From AP-15 sp963814805 (lineage in GTDB: Bacteria > Pseudomonadota > Alphaproteobacteria > ATCC43930 > CGMCC-115725): DNA of 64,000 nucleotides. The translations under genes and the position numbers were made by a program. The notes beneath the pieces are model-generated. The model was given only the letters and a program-made list of their open reading frames with translations, was not told where the DNA came from and searched no databases. How positions within the stretch are numbered: the stretch's first letter is position 1; each line of letters begins with the position of its first letter. The DNA is taken from positions 1 through 64,000 of the forward strand of contig CAWFER010000033.1 of NCBI GenBank assembly GCA_963814805.1, read 5' to 3'. Of the stretch, positions 19,504 to 29,461 are shown piece by piece.

Positions 19504-20181
19504 ATGAACCCCGATCGGCGCGATCCAAGCCCGCCGGGAGACCCCGCGGGCATCGTGCGATTCGAGCAGCCCGGCATTCGCGGCTTTCTGCATCGCCCGC
19601 AAGGTTGCGCGATGGGCGGATTGGTGCTGACCCACGGCGCCGGCGGCGACTGCCGCGCGCCGCTGCTGATCGCCGCCGCGGCGAAGTTCAGCAGCGAGGG
19701 CTTGCTGGTGTTGCGCTGCGACCTGCCGTTTCGCCAGCGCCGGGCGACCGGGCCGCCATCGCTGGCGACGGCTGCAGCCGACCGCGACGGATTGCGCCTA
19801 GCCGTCGCGGCGGTGCGCGGCCTCGGTTCCGGCGACGTTTTTCTAGGCGGTGTCTCGTATGGCGGGCGACAGGCGACGATGCTCGCCGCCGACGAGCCCG
19901 AGCTGGCGGCGGCGCTGCTGCTGTTTTCCTATCCGCTGCACCCGCCCGGCAAGCCCGAGCGGCTGCGCGCCGAGCACTTCGCGCGGCTGCGCCGGCCGGC
20001 GGTGTTCGTCCACGGCGCCGGCGACCCGTTCGGCTCGATCGACGAACTGCGCCGGGCATTGGCGCTGATCCCAGCGCCAACCGAGCTGATCCCGGTCGCC
20101 GGCGCCGGCCACGATCTGAAGCGCGGGCGTTTCGATTTCGCGCCGGTGGCGGCGGCGCTGCTGCGGCAGGTGGAGGGCTGA
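19504..20181 (+). CDS. Alpha/beta-hydrolase (KANL3/Tex30-like, dienelactone-hydrolase fold)
   Basis: A 225-residue intact protein. LVLTHGAGGDCRAPLL supplies the oxyanion-hole loop. The nucleophile elbow is FLGGVSYGGRQA (Ser near residue 118). The acid is in FVHGAGDPFGS and the histidine in VAGAGHDLKRG. This is the small alpha/beta-hydrolase group found alone in many Proteobacteria, and the physiological ester or thioester is unknown. It is convergent with ku; a palindrome at its stop codon probably ends transcription. Confidence 0.85.
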   Translation: MNPDRRDPSPPGDPAGIVRFEQPGIRGFLHRPQGCAMGGLVLTHGAGGDCRAPLLIAAAAKFSSEGLLVLRCDLPFRQRRATGPPSLATAAADRDGLRLAVAAVRGLGSGDVFLGGVSYGGRQATMLAADEPELAAALLLFSYPLHPPGKPERLRAEHFARLRRPAVFVHGAGDPFGSIDELRRALALIPAPTELIPVAGAGHDLKRGRFDFAPVAAALLRQVEG

Positions 20182-20201
20182 GGCCCGGGCCTCGGGCTTT
20201 T
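20180..20201. terminator. Candidate bidirectional terminator between hydrolase and ku
   Basis: GAGGCCCGGGCCTC (20180-20193) is a perfect palindrome able to fold with a short loop and is followed by GGGCTTTT on the plus strand. It lies between convergent stop codons (20181 and 20206), a natural place for a terminator. Confidence 0.45.
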
Positions 20202-20205
20202 CGCC

Positions 20206-21213
20206 TCAGGCCTTGCGCCGCCGCTCGGCAGCCGGCGCCGAGGCCGGCTCGACCGCGGCTTTCGTCCGGGTCTTGCGGCCCTTCGCTGGCTCGGCCGCGG
20301 CCGGCTGGGCCTTGGGCTCGGCTTTGGCGCCGCGCCCGCCGGTCACCGGCAATAGCAGCGGCGGCTGGCGCCGATCGGCCGCCGCCCGCTGGCGCTTGGC
20401 TGACGATGCCGATGTGGCGGCGGCGCCCCGGCTCGACGCCGAAGCGTCTTCGCGCGCCAGGCTGCGCTTCAGAGCGTCCATCAGATTGACCACCTTGGGC
20501 GGCTCAGCGATCGGGCGGGCGGCGGCGGTTTCGCCTTTGAGCTTGCCCTCGACCAGCTCGCGCAACGCCTCCTGATAGCGGTCGTGAAACGCGGCCGGCT
20601 CGAACTTGCCGGATTTGCGCTCGATGATGGTCTCGGCCAGAGACACCAGATCGGGGTCGATCGCGGCCTCCGGCTTGCCGGCGAATTCGGCGGGGCGGAC
20701 CTCGTCCTTGCTGCGCAGCTGAGACATGACCAGCCCCTCGCCGCGCGGCTCGACCAGCACCGGGCGCTCGCGGCCCGACATCGTGACCCGGCCGAGCCCG
20801 ACCTTGCCGGTATGCGCCATCGCCTCGCCGATCACGCGAAAGGTTTCGGCCGCAAGCTCGCCCTCGGGATAAATATAATAGGGCGAGTCGAGATAGAGCG
20901 GGTCGACCTCGTCGCGGCTGACGAAGCGGTCGAGATCGATGATCTTCGACGACTCGACCTGCAGGTCCTTCAGCTCCTCGTCACTGAGCGTGACATAGCG
21001 GTCGCGGTCATATTCGTAGCCCTTGACGATCTCGTCGCGGCCGACCTCGTCGCCGGTCTTGGAGTCGACCAGACGCTGCGACAGCCGGTTTCCGGTCTTC
21101 GAATTGAGCTGATTGAGCCTGATCCGCTTGGCTTCGGTCGTCGCCGGGGTCAGATAGACCGGGCAGGTGACGAGAGAAAGACGCAAAAACCCGCTCCAAC
21201 TCGCGCGCGGCAT
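20206..21213 (-). CDS. ku: Bacterial Ku DNA-end-binding protein
   Basis: A 335-residue homodimeric ring protein that binds double-strand breaks and recruits LigD for non-homologous end joining. The core is recognisable from MPRASWSGFLRLSLVTCPV through RIRLNQLNSKTGNRL, EVGRDEIVKGYEYDRDRYV, SSKIIDLDRFVSRDEVDPLY and VGLGRVTMSGRERPVLVEP. The family element ERKSGKFEPAAFHDRYQEAL ends the core near residue 250. The C-terminal 80 residues are a low-complexity Ala/Lys/Arg/Pro tail, usual in Ku proteins with extended C-termini. The gene is divergent from ligD, 128 bp apart, probably sharing a control region. Confidence 0.95.
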   Translation of the reverse strand: MPRASWSGFLRLSLVTCPVYLTPATTEAKRIRLNQLNSKTGNRLSQRLVDSKTGDEVGRDEIVKGYEYDRDRYVTLSDEELKDLQVESSKIIDLDRFVSRDEVDPLYLDSPYYIYPEGELAAETFRVIGEAMAHTGKVGLGRVTMSGRERPVLVEPRGEGLVMSQLRSKDEVRPAEFAGKPEAAIDPDLVSLAETIIERKSGKFEPAAFHDRYQEALRELVEGKLKGETAAARPIAEPPKVVNLMDALKRSLAREDASASSRGAAATSASSAKRQRAAADRRQPPLLLPVTGGRGAKAEPKAQPAAAEPAKGRKTRTKAAVEPASAPAAERRRKA

Positions 21214-21278
21214 GCCGATCTCCTATATTCCGCCCCTAGAAATGCACATTATCGGGCGCTCCGCAACGCCACGCGGCC

Positions 21279-21313
21279 GGCGCTCTCGACAGGACCGGGC
21301 GCTCTCGACAGGA
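21279..21313. repeat. 16-bp direct repeat in the ku/ligD divergent spacer
   Basis: GGCGCTCTCGACAGGA occurs at 21279-21294 and again at 21298-21313, a 19-bp period, in the spacer between the divergent ku and ligD starts and 29 bp before ligD. It could be a regulator site or a chance duplication. Confidence 0.6.
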
Positions 21314-21341
21314 TAACGTCCCCAGCAGGCGATCGGCGGCA

Positions 21342-23904
21342 ATGGCGCTCACCGAATACCGCAGCAAGCGCGATTTCGCGAAGACCCCGGAACCCGCCGG
21401 TGAAGCCACCCGCAAGACCGCGTCGCCAAAGCTGTCCTTTGTGGTCCAGAAGCATGCCGCGCGCCGGCTGCACTACGATTTCCGGCTCGAGCTCGACGGC
21501 GTGCTGAAGAGCTGGGCGGTGCCGCAAGGGGCCGAGCCTCGATCCCGGCGAAAAGCGCCTCGCGGTCCACGTCGAAGACCACCCGCTCGAATATGGCGGG
21601 TTCGAGGGGGTCATTCCGCCGGGGCAATACGGCGCCGGGACCGCGCTGATCTGGGATCGCGGCAGCTGGACGCCGCTCGACGCCGACCCGCAGGCCGCCT
21701 ACGCCAAGGGCAATCTCAAATTCGCGCTCGACGGCGAGAAGCTGCACGGCGGATGGGCCCTGGTGCGGATGGGCGGCAAGCACGCCGGTAAGCGCGGCGA
21801 GAACTGGCTGCTGATCAAGGAGCGCGACGAGGCGGCGGCGCCGCACAGCGGCGATCGGGTCGTCGCCGCCAACCCGAAGAGCGTCGCCACCGGCCGCAGC
21901 CTCGACGAGATCGCCGCCGATCGCGACCGGGTCTGGGGACCGCGCGGCGAAGAACCCGGCGCCCCCGCCGCTGCATCCGAGCCGCAGTCCCGCATCGCGC
22001 ATATCCCCGGCGCCAGAAAGGGGCGGCTGCCGGCCGATCCCAAGCCGCAGCTGGCCACCGCCGCCGACCAGGCGCCGGACGGAACCCAGTGGTTTCACGA
22101 GATCAAGTACGACGGCTACCGGCTGATGGCGCGGATCGCCGGCGGCAAGGTGCAGCTGTTGACCCGGAACCGCCTCGACTGGACCGCGAAGTTTCCAGCG
22201 CTGGCCCAGCGTCTCGCCGAATTGCCGGTGGCCGCGGCGCTAATCGACGGCGAGCTCGTCCATCTCGAAGAGGACGGCGCCACCAGCTTCGCCCATCTGC
22301 AGGACGCGATCGCCGCTTCGCGCACCGACGGCCTCGTGTTCTATGCGTTCGACCTGCTCCACCTCGACGGCTACAATCTGAGCGGCGCCGCACTCGAAGA
22401 CCGCAAGGCGGCACTGGCCGGGCTGGCGCCGCCGGATGCCGCGGGCCTGTTGCGCTACAGCGACCATCAGGTCGGGCGCGGCCCGGAATTCTATCGCCTC
22501 GCCGCCGGCTTTGGTCTTGAAGGGATTGTCGCCAAGCGCCGTGACCGGCCGTACCGTCCCGGGCGCAGCACGGATTGGCTCAAGATCAAATGCGCCAACC
22601 GCGACGAGTTCGTGGTGATCGGCTTTACCGACCCGGCCGGCAGTCGCCAGGGCCTGGGCGCGCTGCTGGTCGGCTATTATGATCCGGACGGCGCCCTGCA
22701 TTATGCCGGCCGCGTCGGCGCCGGGTTCGACGACGCCCGGCTGACCGAGTTGCGCGCGCGGCTCGGAGCGTTGGAACGCGCCACGGCTCCGGTCGACGCG
22801 TTGCCGAAGGGCGCCTCGGTCAAGGGGGTGCACTGGACCCGGCCGGCGCTGGTCGCCGAGCTGCGCTATGCCGGCTGGACCGACGACAAGGTACTGCGCC
22901 ATGCCGCATTCCTCGGGCTGCGCGAGGACAAAGATGCCGCCGAGGTGGTGCGCGAGACCGGGGCGCCGGACCCGCCCGCCGCCGCGGTGGGACAGCCGGT
23001 GACCGCGCCGCGCGGTCACGACGGCAGCGCCGAATTCGCCGGGGTCAGGCTGACCCACCCCGATCGCGTGCTCTATCCCGAAGCGGGCATCACCAAGCTC
23101 GATCTGGCGCGCTACTACGCCGCGATCGCGGATTGGGCGTTGCCGCAGCTGGCCCACCGCCCGCTGAGCCTATTGCGCTGCCCGACCGGGCTCGGCGGCG
23201 AAAGCTTTTTCCAAAAGCACGCCGGCGCCGGCATGCCCAAAGCGGTGCGGCGCATCGAGATCGACGGCGAGATCCACCTGGCGATCGAGGATCTGACCGG
23301 GTTGATCGCACTGGTGCAATTGGGCGTGCTTGAAATTCACCCCTGGGGCTCGACCGTCGACCACATCGAAGAACCCGACCGGATCACCTTCGATCTCGAC
23401 CCCGATGCCGGCCTGCCATGGTCGCAGATCGCCGCTGCGGCGCTCGAAATCCGCGATGCGCTCGCCGGCTTCGGCCTCGCCAGCTTTGCCAAGACCACCG
23501 GCGGCAAGGGTCTGCACGTCGTGGCGCCGCTGACCCCGAAACTCGGCTGGCCGCAGATCAAGAGCTTTAGCAAGGCGGTGGCCGACCATATCGCGGCGCA
23601 ACACCCTGAGCGCTACACCACCAACCAGTCGAAGCGGGCGCGGCTCGGCCGCATCTACATCGATTATCTGAGGAATGGCCGCGGCGCCACCGCGATCGGG
23701 ACCTATTCGACCCGCGCCCGGCCAGGCGCGCCGGTCGCCGCCGCGCTGTTCTGGAGCGAGGTGGAGGAAGCGGTCCGGCCCGAGGGCTTTACCATCGCCA
23801 CGATCCCCGCCCGCCTGGCGGCGCTGAAATCCGATCCGTGGGCCGAAATCGGCACGGTGCGCCAGATCATCGGTGCGAGCGTCTTGCGCAAGCTCGGCTT
23901 GTGA
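21342..23904 (+). CDS. ligD: ATP-dependent DNA ligase LigD (three-domain), one frameshift
   Basis: Multifunctional end-joining enzyme. Order is phosphoesterase, ligase, polymerase. The phosphoesterase (residues 1 to about 190) shows SFVVQKHAARRLHYDFRLEL, HPLEYGGFEGVIPPGQYGAG and GENWLLIKERDEAA. The ligase motif I EIKYDGYRL places the adenylated lysine near residue 254; LIDGELV and LEGIVAKRRDRPYRPGRSTD follow. The primase-polymerase begins near residue 567 (RLTHPDRVLYPEAGITKLD) with metal-binding aspartates in ITFDLDPD and the FAKTTGGKGLHVVAPL block. One extra G in the run 21528-21531 breaks the frame at residue 63; the corrected length is 853. It is divergent from ku. Confidence 0.93.
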
Positions 23905-23961
23905 AGATGGCGGCTTCTGGGCATGGTGGCGTTGCGGCGGAAACACAGCGGGGGCGGTTCG

Positions 23962-25155
23962 ATGGCGCCTAAAGGGTTGGGTGGGCTCACGGCGGCGCTG
24001 GCTGCCGTGGCGCTGGTCGCGACGCCGGCGTTGGCGCAAACCGTCAAGATCGGGGTGATCAACAGCTATTCGGGCTTTGTCGCCCAGATCGCCGACGAGA
24101 TGCAGAAAGGCATCGATCTCTACGTCAAGGACCACACGAAGGACCTGCCGCCTGGGGTCAAGGTCGAGCTGATCCGGCGCGACGACACCTCCAAGCCCGA
24201 TGTCGGCAAGCGGCTGGCGCAGGAGCTGATCGCGCGCGACCATGTCCAGCTGCTGACCGGGGTGATCCTGTCGCCGGTCGCCGCCGCCGTGGCGCCGCTG
24301 ACCGCCGAGGCCAAGATTCCGTTCGTCATCACCAACGCCGCCGGCGTCGCGATCCCGCGGCTGTCGCCCTATGTCGTGCGCGTCTCGTTCACCCTGTGGC
24401 AGGAATCCTATCCGATCGGCAAGTGGGCGGCGCAGCAGGGCTGGAAGACCGCTTATACCGCGGTCAGCGACTTCATCCCCGGCCATGATTCCGAAGCGGC
24501 CTTTATCAAGGGCTTCACCGATGGCGGCGGCAAGATTATCGGCAGCGTCCGGTTTCCGCCGGACAACCCCGATTTCACCCCGTTCATCCAGCGGGTTCGC
24601 GAGGCCAAGCCCGATGTCGCCTTTCTGTGGGTCCCGGCCGGCCCGCAGGCGACCGCGATCATGAAGGCGGCCCAGGATCTGGGGTTGCGCAAGGCCGGCA
24701 TCCACATCACCTCGACCCAGGATCTGCTGCCCGACGAGGAATTGCCCAATATCGGCAATGCGGCGCTCGGCCTAGTCACCTCGGGCACCTACTCGGTCGC
24801 GGCCAAGCGGCCGGCAAACACGGCCTTTCTCGCCGCCTGGAACGCCGCCTACGGGACCAAGGCGATCCCGGATTTCGCCTCGGTCGACGGCTATGACGGG
24901 ATGGCGATGATCTTCGACATGATCGAGGCGACCAAAGGCAAGTTCACCGCCGACCAGGCGATGGCGTTCTTCAAGAACTGGAAGGACCCGGACAGCCCGC
25001 GCGGGCCGATCATGATCGACCCCGAGACCCGCGACATCGTCCAGAACATCTATATCCGCAAGGTCGAAAAGGTCGACGGCAAACTCGCCAATGTCGAGAT
25101 CGCGACGATCCCGATGGTCAAGGACCCGTGGAAGGCGCTGCATCCAGCGAAATAG
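23962..25155 (+). CDS. livK: Branched-chain amino-acid-type ABC substrate-binding protein
   Basis: A periplasmic binding protein of about 397 residues (Leu/Ile/Val-binding fold, HAAT family). The signal peptide ends near TPALAQ. TVKIGVINSYSGFVAQIADE opens the mature domain; LIRRDDTSKPDVGKRLAQEL and LLTGVILSPVAAAVAPLT are family signatures. An in-frame ATG at 23923 would give a 13-residue longer leader; 23962 gives a normal signal peptide, but neither has a strong ribosome site. It is the first gene of the liv operon. The family also transports amides, urea and aromatics, so the substrate is uncertain. Confidence 0.88.
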   Translation: MAPKGLGGLTAALAAVALVATPALAQTVKIGVINSYSGFVAQIADEMQKGIDLYVKDHTKDLPPGVKVELIRRDDTSKPDVGKRLAQELIARDHVQLLTGVILSPVAAAVAPLTAEAKIPFVITNAAGVAIPRLSPYVVRVSFTLWQESYPIGKWAAQQGWKTAYTAVSDFIPGHDSEAAFIKGFTDGGGKIIGSVRFPPDNPDFTPFIQRVREAKPDVAFLWVPAGPQATAIMKAAQDLGLRKAGIHITSTQDLLPDEELPNIGNAALGLVTSGTYSVAAKRPANTAFLAAWNAAYGTKAIPDFASVDGYDGMAMIFDMIEATKGKFTADQAMAFFKNWKDPDSPRGPIMIDPETRDIVQNIYIRKVEKVDGKLANVEIATIPMVKDPWKALHPAK

Positions 25156-25200
25156 CCCGCAATTCGGCCTAAGCCTCGCTCTTTCGCGACGCGCAACCGC

Positions 25201-26073
25201 ATGAACAGCGCCCTATCCGCAGCGCTCAGCGTCGGTTTTCACGGCCTCGCTTTTGGGATGGTGCTGTACCTGATCTCGGTCGGGCTGTCGGTGACGATGG
25301 GGATGATGGGGTTCATCAACCTGGCGCACGGCGTCTTCGCGATGGCCGGCGGCTATGTCATGACCGGCCTGATCAACGATCAGGGCGCGCCGTTTGCGGC
25401 GGCGGCAGCAGCCGCGGCGGTGGCCGTGGCATTGGCCAGCATCCCGCTCGAGCGGCTGCTCTATCGTCGGCTCTACGGCGGCGACGAACTCGACCAGGTG
25501 CTGCTGACGATGGGGCTCGTCTTTATGTCGGGCGCCGCGGCCCATTATCTGCGCGGACCGGTGCAGCAGCCGCTGCGGCTGCCGCATAGCCTGAATGGCG
25601 GGATCGAGCTCGGCTTTGGCGAATTTTCGCTCTATGACTGTCTGCTGATCGTCTGCGGCGCCGTCTTGGCGACGGCCCTGTGGCTGGGGTTCGAGCGCAG
25701 CCGCTTTGGCGCGCAGATCCGCGCCGCGGTCGACAATCTGCGCATGGCCCAATCGGTCGGCATCGACACCTCGCGCCTGTTCAGCCTGACCTTCGCGCTC
25801 GGCAGCGGGCTCGCCGGGCTCGGCGGCGGATTGGGCTCGAACCTGATCACGATCACCCCCGGCTACGCCCTCGACAACCTCGTCTATTTTCTGATCGTCG
25901 TCGCCATCGGCGGGCTCGGCAGCATTCGCGGACCGTTTGTGGCGGCGATGCTGATCGGCGTCGCCGACAGCGCCTGCGATTATCTGGCGCCGCAATTCGG
26001 CGCCTTCTTTATCTATGCGATGACCATGGCGCTGCTGCTGTGGCGGCCGCGCGGGCTGTTCGGCCGCGCGTGA
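25201..26073 (+). CDS. livH: ABC transporter permease, LivH family
   Basis: A 290-residue inner-membrane permease with about eight hydrophobic segments. Family blocks are VGLSVTMGMMGFINLAHGVF, ALASIPLERLLYRRLYGG, IRAAVDNLRMAQSVGIDTSR and LIVVAIGGLGSIRGPF. It pairs with LivM to form the translocation pore. The stop codon overlaps the LivM start by GTGA. Confidence 0.92.
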   Translation: MNSALSAALSVGFHGLAFGMVLYLISVGLSVTMGMMGFINLAHGVFAMAGGYVMTGLINDQGAPFAAAAAAAAVAVALASIPLERLLYRRLYGGDELDQVLLTMGLVFMSGAAAHYLRGPVQQPLRLPHSLNGGIELGFGEFSLYDCLLIVCGAVLATALWLGFERSRFGAQIRAAVDNLRMAQSVGIDTSRLFSLTFALGSGLAGLGGGLGSNLITITPGYALDNLVYFLIVVAIGGLGSIRGPFVAAMLIGVADSACDYLAPQFGAFFIYAMTMALLLWRPRGLFGRA

Positions 26074-27062
26074 CCGGCGGCGCCGTGCCGGATGCGCGCC
26101 GCGCGGCAATCGACGCCTTTGCCCGGCGTCACCGCTATCGCCCGCTCGAGGCGCTGCCCTGGCTTGCCGCGCTGGCCGCCTATTTTCTGTTTCCCGGCTA
26201 TCTGCCGCTCGCCGCTCAGATTCTGGCGACGATCCTGTTCGCGCTGTCGGCCGATCTGGTGCTGGGCTACGCCGGGATCGTCACCCTCGGCCAGGCGGCA
26301 TTCTTCGGCGCCGGCGCCTATACCGCCGGGATTCTCGCGGCGCATGGCTGGGGCGAGCCGATCACCGGCCTCTTCGCCGCCGCCGCCGCCGCGGCGCTGG
26401 TCGGCTTCCTCAGCGGACTGGTGATTTTGCGCAGCAGCGGCCTCACCCTGTTGATGCAGACCCTGGTGGTGGCGGCGATGCTGGCCGCGGCGGCGAACCA
26501 GGCGAGCGCCGTCACCGGCGGCGACGACGGGCTGCAAGGGATGGAGGTGTGGCCGATATTCGGCCATTTCGCCTTTGGCCTCTACGGCCGCACCGCGTTC
26601 TTCTATTGCCTCGCCGTGCTGTTTTTGTGCTGGCTGGCAGTCCGCCGCATCGTCCATTCGGCTTTTGGCCGCTCGCTGACCGGGATCCGCGAGAACAGCG
26701 CCCGCATGCGCGCGATCGGCGCCCCGGTCATGGGCCGCCGGCTCGCCGTCTACACGATCTCGGCCGCGCTCGCCGGCGTCTCGGGGGCGCTGGTGGCGCA
26801 GACGACCGGGCTCGTGGCGCTCGATTCGCTCGGGCTCGAACGCTCCGGCGCGGTCTTGATCATGCTGATCATCGGCGGCGTCGGGCGGCTCTACGGCGCC
26901 TTTATCGGGGTCCCGCTCTACATGATCGCGCAGGACCGGTTTTCGACGGTCGAGCCGGTCTACTGGTATTTCTGGGTCGGGCTCCTGATGGTGCTGCTCG
27001 CCAGCTCCGCCCGCGGCGGGGTGCTGGGCCTGATCGACCGGCTATGGCCGCGCGGCCGCTAG
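26070..27062 (+). CDS. livM: ABC transporter permease, LivM family
   Basis: A 330-residue permease with GTG start at 26070 overlapping the livH stop. Hallmarks are ADLVLGYAGIVTLGQAAFFG, FGRSLTGIRENSARMRAIGA, LAGVSGALVAQTTGLV and LIIGGVGRLYGAFIGVPLYM. There are roughly eight to nine membrane segments. The downstream ATPase genes would usually follow within a few bases; here a toxin-antitoxin module and its own promoter region intervene. Confidence 0.92.
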   Translation: MTGGAVPDARRAAIDAFARRHRYRPLEALPWLAALAAYFLFPGYLPLAAQILATILFALSADLVLGYAGIVTLGQAAFFGAGAYTAGILAAHGWGEPITGLFAAAAAAALVGFLSGLVILRSSGLTLLMQTLVVAAMLAAAANQASAVTGGDDGLQGMEVWPIFGHFAFGLYGRTAFFYCLAVLFLCWLAVRRIVHSAFGRSLTGIRENSARMRAIGAPVMGRRLAVYTISAALAGVSGALVAQTTGLVALDSLGLERSGAVLIMLIIGGVGRLYGAFIGVPLYMIAQDRFSTVEPVYWYFWVGLLMVLLASSARGGVLGLIDRLWPRGR

Positions 27063-27091
27063 CCAAAATGCACGCGATTCGGCCGCCTTGC

Positions 27092-27144
27092 TTGACAAGC
27101 CCAGCTCGCAGCGTCACCTATAAGGTTACGCAACCGGTTGCGTA
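27092..27144 (+). promoter_or_regulatory. Candidate higBA promoter and operator palindrome
   Basis: TTGACA (27092-27097) matches a -35 hexamer. AT-rich CCTATAAGG follows at 27117-27125, though the spacer to TATAAG (21 bp) is longer than ideal. The 18-bp perfect palindrome TACGCAACCGGTTGCGTA (27127-27144) lies next to it. HigA-type antitoxins repress their own operon through such palindromes, so this is a good operator candidate. Confidence 0.5.
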
Positions 27145-27208
27145 CCCGCCTTGTATCCTTCGACGGAGGAACCTGGATGCTTGATTTCCAGAGGTGTGAG
27201 AGCTTTCG

Positions 27209-27496
27209 ATGTCGATCAAGAGCTTCGCCCATAGAGGAGTTGAGGAGCTTTTCGAGATTGGGCGGTCGCGCCGGATCGGAGCGGACTATCGCAAGCGAAC
27301 GCTCCTGATCCTCGATGCTCTAGACGCCTCTACTTGCGTCGACGATTTGTGGAACGCCCGCGGATTTCATGCCCTTACCGGCAATCGATCGGGCAGCTTC
27401 GCGATGTCAGTCAGCGGCAACTGGCGCATCACCTTCCGCTTTGAACAAGGCGACAAAGGCGACATTCTCGATGTTGACTTTGAAGATTATCACTGA
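27209..27496 (+). CDS. higB: HigB-family toxin (RelE/ParE-fold mRNA interferase)
   Basis: A 95-residue protein with the HigB signature: MSIKSFAHRGVEELFEIG, LLILDALDASTCVDDLW, GFHALTGNRSGSFAMSVSGN, WRITFRFEQGD and the terminal DVDFEDYH. HigB toxins cut translated mRNA at the ribosome and are neutralised by HigA. Toxin-first order is usual for this family. It lies 146 bp after livM and 30 bp before higA, breaking the liv operon. Confidence 0.93.
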   Translation: MSIKSFAHRGVEELFEIGRSRRIGADYRKRTLLILDALDASTCVDDLWNARGFHALTGNRSGSFAMSVSGNWRITFRFEQGDKGDILDVDFEDYH

Positions 27497-27510
27497 GATT
27501 TCGATCTCAG
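27493..27510 (+). promoter_or_regulatory. Stem-loop overlapping higB stop codon
   Basis: CTGAGAT (27493-27499), loop TTCG (27500-27503) and ATCTCAG (27504-27510) form a perfect 7-bp hairpin with a UUCG loop. It contains the higB stop codon and sits 16 bp before the higA start. It could set the toxin to antitoxin translation ratio or mark an RNA processing point. No T-run follows, so it is not a standard terminator. Confidence 0.45.
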
Positions 27511-27526
27511 CAGCAATGAATCGGCC

Positions 27527-27832
27527 ATGACAGAGCCTCGAAAGCGGCGGCCGAGCTTGCCCGGCGAAATCCTCGTCGAGCTGTATCTGGCGCCGCACGA
27601 AATTTCGATCGCCAAGTTCGCGGAGGCCGTCGGCGTTTCGCGCAAGCATATGAGTGCGATCGTCAATGGCCGCGCGGCAATCACCGCCGACACCGCCACC
27701 AAAATGGCCGTGGTGCTCGGCACGACGGCGCAGTACTGGCTGAACCTGCAGAATGCGGTCGATCTCTATGATGCGCAGCAGCGCTTGGCCGAAAGCGACC
27801 CGAAGCCGCAGCTAATGCCGGCCTTTGAATGA
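27527..27832 (+). CDS. higA: HigA-family antitoxin (XRE-type HTH)
   Basis: A 101-residue protein. GEILVELYLAPHEISIAKFA, EAVGVSRKHMSAIVNGRAAI and LGTTAQYWLNLQNAVDLY are the HigA helix-turn-helix and following helices. It binds HigB and represses the operon. The stop codon (TGA 27830-27832) overlaps the only usable start of livG, a TTG at 27825, so livG translation is probably coupled to higA. Confidence 0.93.
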   Translation: MTEPRKRRPSLPGEILVELYLAPHEISIAKFAEAVGVSRKHMSAIVNGRAAITADTATKMAVVLGTTAQYWLNLQNAVDLYDAQQRLAESDPKPQLMPAFE

Positions 27833-28606
27833 AGTCCTAGAAATTAGAGCCGGTGGAGCGCCGGCGCTGGAGACGCGCGGTCTGGCGAAGAGCTTTGGCG
27901 CGCTCGCGGTGGCGAATGCGATCGATTTCCGCCTCGAGCGCGGCGCCAGGCACGCGCTGATCGGCCCCAACGGCGCCGGCAAGACCAGCTTTGTCAACCT
28001 GGTGAGCGGGGCATTGCAGCCGAGCGCCGGGCAGATCCTGCTTGACGGCGCCGATGTCACCCAGCTGTCGCAGTCGGCGCGGGTCAAGCGCGGCCTCGTC
28101 CGCACATTTCAGATCACCCAGCTGTTCCGCGGCCTCAGCGTACTCGAAAACGTCACTCTGGCGGTGTGCGAGCGCCGCGGCGTCGGCGGCCATCCGTGGC
28201 GCCCGGCCGGGCGTCACCGGGCCGCGATCGAGGAGGCCTTTGGCCTCATTGAGCGCCTGGGCTTGGCTGATGACGCGCAGCGCCCGGTCGCCACCCTCGC
28301 CTATGGCCGGCAACGGTTGCTCGAACTCGCCGTCGCCCTCGGCCTGGCGCCGCGGGTGCTGCTGCTCGACGAGCCGGCGGCCGGGGTCCCGGCCGGCGAG
28401 AGCGGCCGCATCATCGAGGCGATCGAAGCCCTGACGCCCGAGATCGCGGTCTTGATCATCGATCACGACATGGATCTGGTCTTTCGCCTGGCAAAGCGGA
28501 TCACGGTGCTGGTGCAGGGGAGCGTGCTGGCCGAGGGGCCGCCCGAGGAAATCGCCGCCGACCCGCGGGTGCGCCGGGTTTATCTCGGCGAGCGCGTGCC
28601 GGGGCG

Positions 28607-28610
<4 letters not shown>
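27825..28610 (+). CDS. livG: ABC transporter ATP-binding protein, LivG family
   Basis: A 261-residue ATPase. Walker A is GPNGAGKTS, the signature region LAYGRQRLLELAVAL and Walker B VLLLDEPAAGVP. The switch is IDHDMDLVFRLAKRITVL. The domain begins ALETRGLAKSFGALAV. No ATG or GTG precedes the conserved region in frame; the only upstream start candidate is TTG 27825 inside the end of higA. The native start and leader were apparently displaced when higBA entered. The end overlaps livF by ATGA. Confidence 0.88.
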
Positions 28611-29365
<755 letters not shown>

Positions 29366-29461
29366 TGCTGCGCGGTTCCGCTGCGCCGGCGCGAACTTCA
29401 CGCCTCTACGTCCGCGAAGCAGGCGCGTCGCCGCTCGATCCTTCCGACAGCGCACCCGCGC

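Noticed and set aside
23170..24705. Minus-strand frame of about 500 codons opposite ligD and livK
   Set aside because: Shadow of two well-supported plus-strand genes; no family motifs.
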